A stretch of DNA of 64,000 nt from Planotetraspora mira (GCF_016863275.1 NZ_BOOO01000002.1:1-64000); one strand, 5' to 3'. Positions 17,601 through 27,286 are shown, counted from the first letter of the stretch. Numbers and translations are program-made. The notes: generated by a model not told the origin, from the sequence alone.

Positions 17601-17657
17601 AACGGTCGCGTTTCATAATATGACCCCAGAAGGGCCGGCCCTCTCGGGATCCCCTGA

Positions 17658-18851
17658 TCAGGCGGGCATCGGCTCCGTGGCGGTGTGGCCGGAATCACGC
17701 CAGAACGGCAGAGCGGCCAGGACCAGCACGACTCCCACCACGCCGGAGGCGGCGAAGGCCCAGCCCGGGCCGTAGGAGTCGACGATGGCTCCCGCGATCG
17801 GCCCCGCGCAGGCGACGCCGATGGTCAGCGCGGTGCTGTGGAGGCCCATCGCCTCGCCTCGGGCCGCGGCGGGCACGCGCTGGTTGACCGCGTCGACGCT
17901 GGCGGACAGGGCCGGCGCGCACAGGAACCCGGCCGGGACCAGCGCGAGGCACAACCACCACCAACCGCCGCCCACGAGCCCGAGGGGCGCGGTCAGCGCG
18001 CACAGGCCGCCGATCAGCCCCAGTGGCGAGAACCCCCGTGAGAGCCCGCCGTAGACGAAGCCGCCGACCAGGGAGTAGGCGCACCACAGGGCGATCACGA
18101 GCCCGGTCCACGACGTGGCGTCGCTTTCCTGCATCGTCGCGACCAGCGACAACTCGGTCGAGGTGAGGACGAAGGTCAGCGCGGACACCATGACCAGCAG
18201 CGTGATCAGGCCGGGTCCGACCCACTGCCGGTAGGGGACCGACTCCCTCGTCTCCCGGTCCGCTTCCTCGGGCGACCGCGTCGGCGGATCGAGCAGGAAC
18301 AGCGCGACCCCGGAGCCGACCAGCCCGACGCCCACCGCGTACATCGTGGCGGTGCTGGAGAAGGCCGTCACCGCGGCCGCCGCGACGGCGGGGCCCACCA
18401 TGAAGGACAACTCCACGGCCATCGAGTCCAGGGCGAAACCGGTCCTGTGGTCCTCCGCCGGGACCATCGCCGCCACGCACTGCCGGATCGCCCCGAAGAC
18501 CGGCTGGCTGAACACCCCCGCGATCGCCGCTCCCGCGAGCAGCGCGTGATAGGGCAACGAGGGGGCGACGCACCAAAAGCACAACTGGATGACGGTGGTG
18601 ACGGCGATGACCGGCCGCAGCCCCCGCCTGTCGACGATCCGCCCCGCGAGCGGGGAGCCGAGCGCGGCCCCGACCATGCTGGCCGCGCCAACGAGTCCCG
18701 CCTCGAGGAAACCGAGCTTCAGGCTGTTGACCACGTGCAGCGTCAGCGTGATTCCCGTGCCGGTCAACGGGATCCTGGCCACCAGGCCCACCAGCATCAA
18801 CGCGCGCACGCCCGGCAGTGCGAGCACCCGCCGGTAAGGTTCAATGGCCAT
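17658..18851 (-). CDS. MFS transporter
   Basis: A 397-residue protein with about 12 membrane segments, of the MFS drug or unknown-substrate type. GSPLAGRIVDRRGLRPVIAV serves as motif A and a PAAARGEAMGLHSTALTIG stretch lies in the second half. A GGAGGT sequence lies about 11 bases upstream of ATG at 18851. The gene stands alone between the MFS-TetR operon (same strand) and divergent panB. Nothing nearby names a substrate. Confidence 0.85.
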   Translation of the reverse strand: MAIEPYRRVLALPGVRALMLVGLVARIPLTGTGITLTLHVVNSLKLGFLEAGLVGAASMVGAALGSPLAGRIVDRRGLRPVIAVTTVIQLCFWCVAPSLPYHALLAGAAIAGVFSQPVFGAIRQCVAAMVPAEDHRTGFALDSMAVELSFMVGPAVAAAAVTAFSSTATMYAVGVGLVGSGVALFLLDPPTRSPEEADRETRESVPYRQWVGPGLITLLVMVSALTFVLTSTELSLVATMQESDATSWTGLVIALWCAYSLVGGFVYGGLSRGFSPLGLIGGLCALTAPLGLVGGGWWWLCLALVPAGFLCAPALSASVDAVNQRVPAAARGEAMGLHSTALTIGVACAGPIAGAIVDSYGPGWAFAASGVVGVVLVLAALPFWRDSGHTATEPMPA

Positions 18852-19090
18852 CTTGGTTACTTACCTCCGGATGGCATTGTGCACTGCGCCTCCGACATTT
18901 CCGACACCGGATCCCTGACCGGACACCCGGGCGGCCACCGGACTCGCAGGCGGCCCCCCACCCGTCCCGGACCGAACCGGAACGGCCGGGATTACAGGGC
19001 ACTGCCGGGGGTGTTCCAGGCAATGGCGACATGCGATGATCTGACTGTCCGGGGACGCCATAGGGGCGCCACGAGGCCTTGGAGGTAGCC

Positions 19091-19957
19091 ATGTCCTCTG
19101 TTTCCGCTGTACCCAACCCATCCACGTCCGGCTCGGCCGCCATGCTCTACGGCGGCGCGTCCGGCAGAAGAGTCACCGTCCGCGACATCGCGGCCGCCAA
19201 GGAGCGGCACGAGAAGTGGCCGATGGTCACCGCGTACGACGCGATGACCGCCCGGGTCTTCGACGAGGCGGGCATCCCGGTGATGCTCGTCGGCGACTCG
19301 GCCGCCATGGTCGTGTACGGCTACGACTCGACGTTGCCCGTCACGGTCGACGACCTGCTCCCGCTCACCGCCGCCGTGGTCCGCGGGTCGTCGCGGGCGA
19401 TGGTGGTCGCCGATCTCCCGTTCGGCTCCTATCAGGCCTCGCCGCAGCAGGCCCTGGAGACGGCCGCCCGCTTCATGAAGGAGGCGGGGGCGCACGCCGT
19501 GAAGCTCGAGGGCGGCCACCGGGTGCTCCCCCAGGTGGAGATGCTCGTGTCGGCCGGGATCCCGGTCATGGCCCACCTCGGCCTGACGCCGCAGTCGGTC
19601 AACGTGCTCGGCGGCTACCGCGTCCAGGGCCGCGGCCAGTCGGGCGACGAACTGATGGCCGACGCCAAGGCGCTGGAGCACGCGGGAGCGTTCTCTGTGG
19701 TGCTGGAGTGCGTGCCGAGCGAGCTGGCCCAGCGGGTCACCGCCTCACTGAGCGTTCCGACGATCGGCATCGGGGCCGGCCCCGACACCGACGCGCAGGT
19801 CCTCGTCTGGCAGGACCTCATGGGCCTCACGCCCCACCCGGCCAAGTTCGTCAAGAAGTACTTCGACCTGGCCGGTGAGATGGACCGCGCGGTGCGCAGC
19901 TTCGCCGACGAGGTGGCCGCAGGAGTCTTCCCCGCGCCCGAGCACAGCTACCGCTGA
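19091..19957 (+). CDS. panB: 3-methyl-2-oxobutanoate hydroxymethyltransferase
   Basis: First committed step of pantothenate synthesis: ketoisovalerate plus methylene-THF gives ketopantoate. The start is ATG at 19091, placed by GGAGGT 5 bases upstream, giving 288 residues. Family marks are [18 protein letters not shown], the metal-binding [32 protein letters not shown] and the acidic ECVPSELA followed by [22 protein letters not shown]. The N-terminal extension of about 20 residues rich in Ser, Ala and Pro is common in actinomycetes. Convergent with the dehydratase-like gene, with strong hairpins between. Confidence 0.97.
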   Translation: MSSVSAVPNPSTSGSAAMLYGGASGRRVTVRDIAAAKERHEKWPMVTAYDAMTARVFDEAGIPVMLVGDSAAMVVYGYDSTLPVTVDDLLPLTAAVVRGSSRAMVVADLPFGSYQASPQQALETAARFMKEAGAHAVKLEGGHRVLPQVEMLVSAGIPVMAHLGLTPQSVNVLGGYRVQGRGQSGDELMADAKALEHAGAFSVVLECVPSELAQRVTASLSVPTIGIGAGPDTDAQVLVWQDLMGLTPHPAKFVKKYFDLAGEMDRAVRSFADEVAAGVFPAPEHSYR

Positions 19958-19964
19958 ACCACAT

Positions 19965-20033
19965 CCGTGCCGCGGTCGCACGTCTGACCCGCGGCACGGG
20001 CCGCTCCCCCGCCCCCGGGCATCCCGCCCGGGG
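19965..20033. terminator. Two hairpins between panB and the dehydratase gene
   Basis: CCGTGCCGCGG (19965-19975) pairs perfectly with CCGCGGCACGG (19989-19999). A second stem, CCCCGGGC (20013-20020) with GCCCGGGG (20026-20033), follows. The position between convergent genes fits a bidirectional terminator. Confidence 0.7.
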
Positions 20034-20038
20034 CGCGG

Positions 20039-20956
20039 TCAGCCGGCCAGCGTCGCCGGATCGGTGTTGGCTCCGCACACGATGACCGCGACCCTCTCGT
20101 CCGCCGCCGGCACGTACACACCGGACCTCAGCGCGGCGAGCGCCGCTGCTCCGGCGTGTTCTGCGGCGACCCGGAACTCCCGCCACAGCGCGTGGCGCGC
20201 CTCGACGATGGCGTCGTCGGACACCAGCACGCTGGAGACCCGCCCGGCCACGGTGTCGAAGGCCACCTGCCCGATCCGGCTCGCCCCGAGGGCGTCGGCG
20301 CCCACACCGCTCACGCCCACGCGGACCGGCTCACCCGCCTCCAGTGCGGCGTGCAGCGTGGGGATGCGCTCGGGCTCGACCGCCACGACCCCGGCCCGGC
20401 CGTCCAGCGCCGCCACGACTCCCGCGACCAGGCCTCCCCCGCCGACCGCCACGAGGACGGTGTCGACGTCGGCCTGCTCGAGCAGTTCCACGGCGACGGT
20501 GCCCTGCCCGGCCACCACCTCAGGCTGGTCGTACGCGTGGATCTCCAGCGCGCCGGTCTCGGCCGCACGCTCCCGCGACGCCTCGTACGCCTCGGAGTAG
20601 ATCTCCCCCACCTGGGTGACGTGGGCGCCCAGCAGGCGCAGACCCTCCACCTTCACCGGGGCGCACACCTCCGGCACGAAGATGTCCGCCCGCACACCGA
20701 GCGCGCGGGCGGCGTACGCCACGGCCAGGCCGTGGTTGCCTCCGCTCGCCGCGATGACGCCGGCGGCGGGAAGGGGACCGGCCTCCCTGGCCGTGAGGAT
20801 GCGGTTGAAGCCGCCACGCGCCTTGAAGGAGCCCGAGTGCTGCAGCGCCTCGAGCTTCAGGACGAGGCGGGGCTGCGCCGGGAGGAGGGGCGTCCTGCGG
20901 ATGTACGGAGCGATCCGCACGGCGGCCTTCTCGACGTCCTCTCGCGCGACGACCAT
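20039..20956 (-). CDS. PLP-dependent threonine/serine dehydratase-like enzyme
   Basis: A fold-type II PLP enzyme of 305 residues. The PLP lysine is Lys45 in HSGSFKARGG, the substrate loop is ASGGNHGLA, and the phosphate-binding loop is VAVGGGGLVAG. It lacks an ACT regulatory domain, so it resembles catabolic threonine dehydratase or serine racemase-type proteins; exact substrate preference is not readable. I used ATG at 20956 because GGTGAGGAGA precedes it; a longer start would add 15 residues. A strong hairpin separates it from the trans-sulfuration gene upstream. Confidence 0.88.
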   Translation of the reverse strand: MVVAREDVEKAAVRIAPYIRRTPLLPAQPRLVLKLEALQHSGSFKARGGFNRILTAREAGPLPAAGVIAASGGNHGLAVAYAARALGVRADIFVPEVCAPVKVEGLRLLGAHVTQVGEIYSEAYEASRERAAETGALEIHAYDQPEVVAGQGTVAVELLEQADVDTVLVAVGGGGLVAGVVAALDGRAGVVAVEPERIPTLHAALEAGEPVRVGVSGVGADALGASRIGQVAFDTVAGRVSSVLVSDDAIVEARHALWREFRVAAEHAGAAALAALRSGVYVPAADERVAVIVCGANTDPATLAG

Positions 20957-21047
20957 CGGTGTCTCCTCACCTCTCACGATCCCCCGGCGGAGTGCGGGCA
21001 CCGCGGTGCGCTCCCCGGTAGGCCTGTCAGTGAAGCATCAGGCCGAC

Positions 21048-21085
21048 GGGCACCGCCACCCGGCCCCGGCCGGGTGGCGGTGCCC
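21048..21085 (-). terminator. Long perfect hairpin after the trans-sulfuration gene
   Basis: Two 18-base arms (21048-21065 and 21068-21085) are fully complementary, with the centre opening as a small loop. It lies about 15 bp beyond the stop codon of the gene ending at 21100. Confidence 0.75.
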
Positions 21086-21099
21086 GACGTCCCCTCAGG

Positions 21100-22284
21100 T
21101 CACTGCGGCAGGCCGTCGAGAGCCTGCTCGAAGTCGGCCCACAGGTCCTCGTGGTGCTCGATGCCGACCGCCACCCGGACGGTGCCCTCGCCGATGCCGG
21201 CCGCGGCCAGCCCCGCCGCGTCGAGGCCCCGGTGCGAGGTGGTGGCCGGGTGCAGGATCAGCGTCTCCACGCCCCCGAGCGACGGCGCGAGCAGCGCCAG
21301 CTTCACGGCCTTCATGAAGGTCTCTCCGGCGGGGCGGCCCCCCTTCAGGTCGAAGGAGAAGACGCCGCCGAACTCGGGCATCAGCTTGGCCGCGACGTCG
21401 TAGGAGGGGTGCGACGGCAGCCCCGGCCAGTGCACGGCGGCTACGGCGGGGTGCTCGGCGAGCCTGGTCGCGAGCAGCCGGGTGTTGGAGCAGTGGCGCT
21501 CCATCCGCAGCGGCAGCGTCTGGATGCCGCGCAGCGTCAGCCACGCGGCGAACGGGTCGGCGGTCGCGCCCAGTTCGATCGCGTACGTCCAGATCCTGCG
21601 GTGCAGTTCGTCGGTGGCGGAGACGGCGATCCCGCCCAGCACGTCGGTGTGGCCGGACAGGTACTTGGTGGTGGAGTGCACGACGACGTCCGCGCCGAGC
21701 TCGATCGGGCGGCACAACACGGGCGAGGCGAAGGTGTTGTCCACGACGGTGACCAGCCCGGCCTCGCGCGCGGCCGCGCTCATCCCCGGAAGGTCGGCGA
21801 CCTGCGTCATCGGGTTGGCGATCGTCTCCAGATAGAGCAGCTTCGTCTCGGGCCGCACCGCCGCGCGCACCGCGGCGGGGTCGGCTTCGGGCACATAGGT
21901 GACCGCGATGCCGTACCTCTCCTCCAGGTCCTTGAACACGGTGGCGGTGCCGCCGTACAGAGCCGTCTGGGCGATCACGTGGTCACCCGACCGGAGCAGC
22001 CCCAGCAGCACCGTGTTGATGGCGCCCATCCCGGAGCCGGTCGCCACCGCGCCCACACCGCCCTCGAGCCCGGCGACGGCCTCCTCGAGCGAGCGGACGG
22101 TCGGGTTCGACAGCCGCCCGTACACGAAGGCACCGTCGGGGCGGCCCATCCCATCGGCGAAGACGGCAGGGTCGTCGAAGACGAACCCGGAGGTCTGGTA
22201 GATCGGCACAGCGATCGGCCTGCTGCCGTTCAGTTCCGGCTGGGGAAGGTGGACCACTCGCGTTTCCGGGTGAAGTGAGCTCAT
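21100..22284 (-). CDS. Trans-sulfuration PLP enzyme (cystathionine gamma-lyase/synthase family)
   Basis: A 394-residue Cys/Met-metabolism PLP enzyme. The PLP-binding Lys207 lies in HSTTKYLSGHTDVLGG. YGRLSNPT at about 55-62 and SGMGAINTVLLGLL around 84-97 supply the usual phosphate contacts. These enzymes act on cystathionine, O-acyl-homoserine or methionine, and the sequence alone does not decide which. The start is ATG at 22284. Its neighbour on the same strand is a threonine dehydratase-like gene, hinting at amino-acid degradation to 2-ketobutyrate (inference). Confidence 0.92.
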   Translation of the reverse strand: MSSLHPETRVVHLPQPELNGSRPIAVPIYQTSGFVFDDPAVFADGMGRPDGAFVYGRLSNPTVRSLEEAVAGLEGGVGAVATGSGMGAINTVLLGLLRSGDHVIAQTALYGGTATVFKDLEERYGIAVTYVPEADPAAVRAAVRPETKLLYLETIANPMTQVADLPGMSAAAREAGLVTVVDNTFASPVLCRPIELGADVVVHSTTKYLSGHTDVLGGIAVSATDELHRRIWTYAIELGATADPFAAWLTLRGIQTLPLRMERHCSNTRLLATRLAEHPAVAAVHWPGLPSHPSYDVAAKLMPEFGGVFSFDLKGGRPAGETFMKAVKLALLAPSLGGVETLILHPATTSHRGLDAAGLAAAGIGEGTVRVAVGIEHHEDLWADFEQALDGLPQ

Positions 22285-22501
22285 AGCGACCAGAATGACC
22301 CAGGAGGGAGGAAATTGTCAGATCCAACCCGGTGGGATCGGCCACGTGGAGACGCCCGCCGGCATGGCCGGGCCGCGCGCCCCTCAGCCCTCCCGAGGGC
22401 GCCCGGACCGCGGGCCGCGGGCTGATCACGGCTCTGGATCAAGGATTACGCCCGCAGCACAGCGGGGGCCGCGCACCGGCGACGGTGGCGAGGATGAGGT
22501 G

Positions 22502-23185
22502 ATGGACATCACCTTCCTGCTCGTGCACAGCCCCTCCGTCGGCCCTTCGACATGGATGCCCGTGGCCGGGGTGCTGCGCTCGCGGGGCCACAGGGCCGTC
22601 GTGCCCTCACTCGTCGACGTCACCGCCGGGCCGGGGCCGTACTGGCCGCGCGTGGTGGACCGGGTGACCGCCGCGGCGCCGCCCGACGGGCCCGTCGCGG
22701 TCGTCGCGCACAGCAACGCGGGGCTGTTCGTGCCGCTCATCGCGCAGGCGCTGGGCGTGCGGGTCTCCCGCTGCCTGTTCGTCGACGCCGCCCTGCCGCC
22801 ACGGCGGGGATCGACCACGGCGGCCGAGCCGGAGTTCCTCCCGTTCCTGCGGTCGATCGCCGACGAATCGGGCGTCCTCCCCCGCTGGACGGACTGGTGG
22901 GACGAGGACGACGTGGCCGCGCTCTTCCCCGACGACGCCACCCGGCGGGTCGTCGTGGCCGAACAGGCCCGGCTGCCGCTCGCCTACTACCAGGAGGAGA
23001 TCCCGGTGCCCGAGGGCTGGGACCACGCCGGAGGCGCCTACCTGTGGTTCGCGGAGGCCTACGCCGCCACGTCGGACGAGGCCGGAGAACGCGGCTGGCA
23101 GGTCGCCCGCATCCCCGGCGAGCACCTGCACCAGGTGTGCGCCCCCGACGCCGTGGCGGACTGGCTGGTGGCCTCCGCCGGATGA
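22502..23185 (+). CDS. Alpha/beta hydrolase
   Basis: A 227-residue hydrolase beginning at ATG 22502 (GATGAGGTG just upstream); longer upstream frames are poorly coding. Marks are FLLVHSPSVGPSTWMPVAGVL (oxyanion region), the nucleophile elbow VVAHSNAGLFV (the Ser of HSNAG) and a C-terminal His in GEHLHQVCAPDAVADWL. It resembles small methylesterase/salicylate-esterase-like hydrolases. Substrate unknown. Convergent with the secreted phytase/esterase-like gene. Confidence 0.85.
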   Translation: MDITFLLVHSPSVGPSTWMPVAGVLRSRGHRAVVPSLVDVTAGPGPYWPRVVDRVTAAAPPDGPVAVVAHSNAGLFVPLIAQALGVRVSRCLFVDAALPPRRGSTTAAEPEFLPFLRSIADESGVLPRWTDWWDEDDVAALFPDDATRRVVVAEQARLPLAYYQEEIPVPEGWDHAGGAYLWFAEAYAATSDEAGERGWQVARIPGEHLHQVCAPDAVADWLVASAG

Positions 23186-23196
23186 GGAACGCGGGC

Positions 23197-23227
23197 GGCC
23201 GCCGGGCCCGTCCGGTACCCGGCGGCC
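23197..23227. terminator. Hairpin between convergent hydrolase and phytase-like genes
   Basis: GGCCGCCGGG (23197-23206) pairs with CCCGGCGGCC (23218-23227), with an 11-base loop, in the 51-bp gap between two convergent genes. Confidence 0.65.
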
Positions 23228-23236
23228 GACCGCGGA

Positions 23237-24547
23237 TCAGTGCAGGTCGAGCGGCTTGGCGAGCTTGACGGTGACGAGCCTGCTGGGCACGCCCGTGTCG
23301 ATCAGCTTGCCGTCGGGGCCGAAGTCGCCCAGGCCGAAGTCGTTGTCGTTGGCCAGCGCGACGGTCCACCGGTCGAGCACCGCGAGGCCCTCGAGCTTGC
23401 CGGGGAGCGACGGGATCAGCGCGTTCGGCTCCAGGACGAGCGACTTGGCCGGGAGCCTGACGGCGGACAGGTCGGTCAGCGCCTCGAGCGAGGGCGTGGT
23501 CTTCGGGTCGTCGAACCGGCCCTTGAGCAGGTTGCTCGCCCGGGACAGGTCGATCTGGTAGATCCGCGTGACGTTGTCCGTACGCTCGTCGACCAGCAGG
23601 CGGTCACGTCCCGCGTAGGCCAGACCGGAGATCTTCATCTGGCTCTGGTCGCCGTTCACCTTCGGGTCGAAGGTGGTGACGTCCTCGAACTTGTAGGCGT
23701 ACTCGCCCGTCACCGTGCGGGAGCGCAGGTCGAAGGTGAGGATGCGGGAGATCCGCGAGGTCTTGGCCACCGCCTGCGGGTTGGCGAGCGGGCTCTGCAC
23801 GGCGAGGTACAGCGTGCGCTCGTCGGAGGACATGGCGAGGCCCTCGAAGCCGCGGTTCTGCTGGCGCGAGGCCAGGATCGCGGGCAGCGTGTCCTTGACG
23901 GGGTAGTCCGCCCCCTTGAGGCCGAGGCCCTTGGGGACGTAACGCTCCAGGACCCGGCCGGTCCGCGACACCCGCAGCAGCGAGGGGCTGTACTCGTCGA
24001 CGAGCCAGAAGTCGCCGCCACGAGTGCGGACCAGGTCCTCGGTGTCGAGCCCGCTGGGGTTGAACGGCAGTTGCGTCAGGCCGTCCCAGGTGAACGGGGT
24101 CTCGTCGTGGACGTTCTGGTTGGACATCCCCGTCACGGGCTTGCCGTGCGTGCCCACGATCGGGATGTAGCTCTTGATCGAGGCCTTGCCGTGCTTGACG
24201 GTGACGTTCAGGATCGCCGGGTCGAACTCGGGCGCCGGGAACGTGCGGACCTTCACTCCGTTGACGGTCGGCTGGCCGTTCGGGCCGCGGTCGGTGACCA
24301 TCCAGAACTCGCCGGGCCGGTCACCGGGGAACAGCCCGCTGCCGACGCCGCCGAGCCTGATGCCGTGGTCGTCGGCGATGGAGCGCTGGACCTGCTTGAG
24401 AGCGGGAGCGGGGATCGTCACGTCGGAGACGACGACCGGACCCTTGGGGCCCTTCGGGGGGTGGTGATACGCCGAGGCGGCCGCCCCGGTGGCGGGGATG
24501 ACGAGTGCCGCGGCGAGGGCCAGACCGGCAGATACGTGACGTAGCAC
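23237..24547 (-). CDS. Secreted esterase-like / phytase-fold protein
   Basis: A 436-residue exported protein with a Sec signal peptide (LALAAALVIPATGAAASA). The body matches the esterase-like activity of phytase family (PF13449-type beta-propeller), with WMVTDRGPNG, FNPSGLDTEDLVR, GDFWLVDEYSPSLLRVSRTG and GFEGLAMSSDERTLYLAVQSPL as hallmarks. Phosphoesterase or phytase activity is suggested by the family, not proven here. The start is ATG at 24547. A convergent hydrolase lies downstream and npdG is upstream on the same strand. Confidence 0.88.
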   Translation of the reverse strand: MLRHVSAGLALAAALVIPATGAAASAYHHPPKGPKGPVVVSDVTIPAPALKQVQRSIADDHGIRLGGVGSGLFPGDRPGEFWMVTDRGPNGQPTVNGVKVRTFPAPEFDPAILNVTVKHGKASIKSYIPIVGTHGKPVTGMSNQNVHDETPFTWDGLTQLPFNPSGLDTEDLVRTRGGDFWLVDEYSPSLLRVSRTGRVLERYVPKGLGLKGADYPVKDTLPAILASRQQNRGFEGLAMSSDERTLYLAVQSPLANPQAVAKTSRISRILTFDLRSRTVTGEYAYKFEDVTTFDPKVNGDQSQMKISGLAYAGRDRLLVDERTDNVTRIYQIDLSRASNLLKGRFDDPKTTPSLEALTDLSAVRLPAKSLVLEPNALIPSLPGKLEGLAVLDRWTVALANDNDFGLGDFGPDGKLIDTGVPSRLVTVKLAKPLDLH

Positions 24548-24627
24548 TGGATGCCTTTCAGACTGGGCAACAGGGCCTGAAAGTAATGAACGCCGACGTC
24601 TCCCCGGTGAAGATCGGGTGAATGCCG

Positions 24628-24648
24628 GATGCCCCGCCGGGGGGCATC
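24628..24648 (-). terminator. Hairpin after npdG
   Basis: GATGCCCC (24628-24635) pairs with GGGGCATC (24641-24648) around a five-base loop, 10 bp after the npdG stop codon. Confidence 0.6.
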
Positions 24649-24657
24649 TCGCGCGGG

Positions 24658-25332
24658 CTACACGTCCGTGACCCGCAGCCCGGCGTGGGACTTGTAACGG
24701 CGGTTGATCGAGATCAGGTTGGCCGTCAGCGACTCGACCTGGCCCGCGTTGCGGAGCCGGCCCGCGTAGACGCCCCGTGCGCCGGAGATGCGGGAGGCCA
24801 GCGCCTGGACGACGTCGGTGGCCTCGCGGTCGTCACCGAGCACGAACACGTCGAGGTCGATCGACTCCACCGAAGGGTCGAGCAGGAGCACAGCCGACAC
24901 GTGGTGGAAGGCGGCGACGACGCGGCTCCCCGTGAGGACGGCCGCCGCCTGCTGGGCGGCGCTCCCCTCCTCCACCGGCAGGGCGTAGGCGCCCTGCTTG
25001 TCGAAGCCGAGCGGGTTCACGCAGTCCACGACGATCTTGCCGTCGAGGTGCTCCTTGAGCGACTCGAGCAGATCCTTGTGACCCTCCCACGGCACCGCGA
25101 CGATCACGATGTCGGCCTCCGCGGCGACCACGGCGTTCTCCGCGCCCCGCACGCCGATGTCCTCGGCGGCCTCCTGCGCGCGCTGGGCGCTGCGGGAGCC
25201 GATCAGCACGGTGTGCCCGGCGAGGGCGAACCGGCGGGCCAGGCCTCTGCCCTGGTCTCCCGTGCCGCCCAGGATGCCGATGGACAGCGCGGAGACCTCG
25301 AGAACCTGCGGAGAATCGGTGTGCTCAGCCAT
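24658..25332 (-). CDS. npdG: NADPH-dependent F420 reductase
   Basis: Moves hydride between NADP(H) and coenzyme F420. From ATG at 25332 it has 224 residues. It shows the Rossmann start IGILGGTGDQGRGLARRFALAG, GSRSAQRAQEAA for NADP binding, and IVVDCVNPLGFD, VVAAFHHVSAVLLLDP and LRNAGQVESLTANLISINRRYK, all characteristic of the NpdG/Fno family. Presence of F420 chemistry fits an actinomycete. Hairpins flank it on both sides, so it is probably monocistronic. Confidence 0.94.
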   Translation of the reverse strand: MAEHTDSPQVLEVSALSIGILGGTGDQGRGLARRFALAGHTVLIGSRSAQRAQEAAEDIGVRGAENAVVAAEADIVIVAVPWEGHKDLLESLKEHLDGKIVVDCVNPLGFDKQGAYALPVEEGSAAQQAAAVLTGSRVVAAFHHVSAVLLLDPSVESIDLDVFVLGDDREATDVVQALASRISGARGVYAGRLRNAGQVESLTANLISINRRYKSHAGLRVTDV

Positions 25333-25390
25333 GAGACAGATCATGCCAGCCCGCCGATCCCGCCGGATCCCCCGGGTCCGTGTCCCCGGG

Positions 25391-25421
25391 CCGGTGCCGT
25401 ACGGGACGCGCACGGCACCGG
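25391..25421 (-). terminator. Hairpin after the secreted lipase gene
   Basis: CCGGTGCCGT (25391-25400) is complementary to ACGGCACCGG (25412-25421). It lies immediately beyond the lipase stop at 25429. Confidence 0.65.
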
Positions 25422-25428
25422 ACGCGGC

Positions 25429-26577
25429 TCAGCAGTTGGTCACGACGGGGAGTCCGACGACGCGGCCGGCCAGCCACGCGACGGCGAGTGGGCCGCCCTC
25501 GACCGCGCCGACGACGTGGCTGCCCGCGGGAAGCCCGGTCCAGAGCACCCGGACGCCTCGTGCGCAGTACTCCTTCCTGAGCGTGCCGCCGACGCCGTAC
25601 GGGATGATCTCGTCGCCCTTCGCGTGATACAGGAACATCGGCACCCGGGGCGCGGTCCCGCCGAGGCGGTTCTCCTGGAGCCGGGCCTGCCAGTCCGGCC
25701 GGTGCATCACGTCGGTCGTGGTGAGCTCGCTCAGGCGTCTTCCGGCGAGCGCGGACCGCAACTCCGCGACGCAGTCGTCACGGGCGCCGGCGAACAGCGC
25801 CGCGCCCTCGGGCGTCAGATAGCTCGCCAGCGACAACTCCGGGTAGGCCGCGTCCAGGCCCAGCCCCGCGGCCGCCGCCAGACCGAAGTCGGGGGTCCCG
25901 TCGAGGTTGTCGGCGACCGCCTGCAGGTCGGCGGGCACGCCGCCGGCCGCGACCCCCTTGAGCCGGAGTTCGGGCGCGTACGACGGCTGGAGTTGCGCCG
26001 CCCAGGCGGCCGACGAGCCGCCCTGTGAGTAACCCATCACCACGACGGGCGCGTCGCCGGACAGTCCCGCCTCGCCCACGCGCGTGGCGGCCCTGATCGA
26101 GTCCAGTACGGCATGGCCCTGCGAGATGCCGGCCATGTACGTGTGGTCGCCCGGCGTGCCGAGGCCCTCGTAGTCCGTCACGGCGACGGCCCAGCCCTTG
26201 AGCAACATCAGGCTCATGATCGCCAACTCGGCCTCGGTGCCCTTGGCCATCGCGTTCGAGGGGGCGCACTGGTCGCCCATGCCATGGGAGCCCACGGCGT
26301 ATCCGGCGATGGGCCGCCTGCCGAGCAGATAGGGGGTCCTGGGGACGAGCAACGTCCCCGACACCACGTTGGCCGCGCCCGTGGCCGACGTCGACCGGTA
26401 GCGGAGGTGCCACGCCTTGACCGGCACTTTCAGGAGCTTGCCCGGTGCGAGGTAGACCGTCGTCGGACTCGCCTCGACGACCTCACCGGCCGCGGTCGAC
26501 CGGGCGGTCCCGCCCAGCACGGGCAGCAGGAGAAGAGCCCCGATCACGGACATGGTGGCACGAACACGCAAGTTCAT
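25429..26577 (-). CDS. Secretory lipase-family protein
   Basis: A 382-residue exported hydrolase with an N-terminal signal (MSVIGALLLLPVLGGTARSTAAG). The secretory lipase (LIP, PF03583-type) signature is clear: the nucleophile elbow VVMGYSQGGSSAAWAA, AVTDYEGLGTPGDHTYM before it, an Asp in YHAKGDEIIPYG and a His in PAGSHVVGAVEGG as the likely remaining triad. A C-terminal Cys may pair with one of the other cysteines. The start is ATG at 26577 (ATGAACTTGCG). Confidence 0.9.
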   Translation of the reverse strand: MNLRVRATMSVIGALLLLPVLGGTARSTAAGEVVEASPTTVYLAPGKLLKVPVKAWHLRYRSTSATGAANVVSGTLLVPRTPYLLGRRPIAGYAVGSHGMGDQCAPSNAMAKGTEAELAIMSLMLLKGWAVAVTDYEGLGTPGDHTYMAGISQGHAVLDSIRAATRVGEAGLSGDAPVVVMGYSQGGSSAAWAAQLQPSYAPELRLKGVAAGGVPADLQAVADNLDGTPDFGLAAAAGLGLDAAYPELSLASYLTPEGAALFAGARDDCVAELRSALAGRRLSELTTTDVMHRPDWQARLQENRLGGTAPRVPMFLYHAKGDEIIPYGVGGTLRKEYCARGVRVLWTGLPAGSHVVGAVEGGPLAVAWLAGRVVGLPVVTNC

Positions 26578-26707
26578 TGAGCCGCCCTTCGCCTATTGGA
26601 TCAGTTTCCAAGAACGGCGCCGTGGGCAGATCGTTACCCGCGAGTAACGGACTGTCAAGGACCTGAATCACGGGACTTCACCGGCGGGTGTCAGGCACCA
26701 TTGCGGA

Positions 26708-27286
26708 ATGGACAGCGCGTCGGTGGGCCTGCTCCGCGAGATGCTCGCCTCGACGGGGTGGCTCGAGCAGACCCGGCAGCTCGGCATGGCCCTCAGGACC
26801 ACCCGCTCCCCCGGCGGGCTGCTCGTCGTCGGCACCCCCGACGACGAGCCGTGGCACGTGACGGCCCATCTGTCCGATGAGGCGCGGCAGTCGGGGCTCG
26901 CCCAGCTGGCCCCCACCCTGCTCCGCTGGGCTCCTCCGGAGACCGCGCCCGCCCATCTGCGGGTGGGGATGGACCGGCTCCTCGAGGCGGGCCGCGGCGA
27001 GACCCTGTTCGTCGTCGCGGAGCAGCGGGCGCCCGACACGTTGCTGGAACGCGTCGACGACGCCCGGCGCACCGGTGTCACCATCCTCGCCGTCGACGGC
27101 GGCGACCCCGAACTCGAGTCGCTGGCCCACGACGCGATAGCCGTACGGCCCGATGACGCGCTCGTCAGCTTCGACGCGGCGCAACATCTGGTGAGCGCGG
27201 CGGCCGGCGACATCCGGCGCCCCGGGCTGCGGGAGCGGCTCGCCCGCTTCGCCGAGCGGGTGACCGGCCCCCGGGTGAGCGACTGA
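26708..27286 (+). CDS. Conserved hypothetical protein
   Basis: A 192-residue soluble protein with no motif I can name. It has a regular alpha/beta pattern: GGLLVVGTPDDEPWHVTAHLSDEA, then GRGETLFVVAEQ, VTILAVDGGDPELESLAHDAIAV and LVSFDAAQHLVSAAAGD, as in actinobacterial hypotheticals found near glnA2/panB. It could be a Rossmann- or SIS-like fold (inference). The start is ATG at 26708 with no evident Shine-Dalgarno. Convergent with the LysR gene. Confidence 0.75.
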   Translation: MDSASVGLLREMLASTGWLEQTRQLGMALRTTRSPGGLLVVGTPDDEPWHVTAHLSDEARQSGLAQLAPTLLRWAPPETAPAHLRVGMDRLLEAGRGETLFVVAEQRAPDTLLERVDDARRTGVTILAVDGGDPELESLAHDAIAVRPDDALVSFDAAQHLVSAAAGDIRRPGLRERLARFAERVTGPRVSD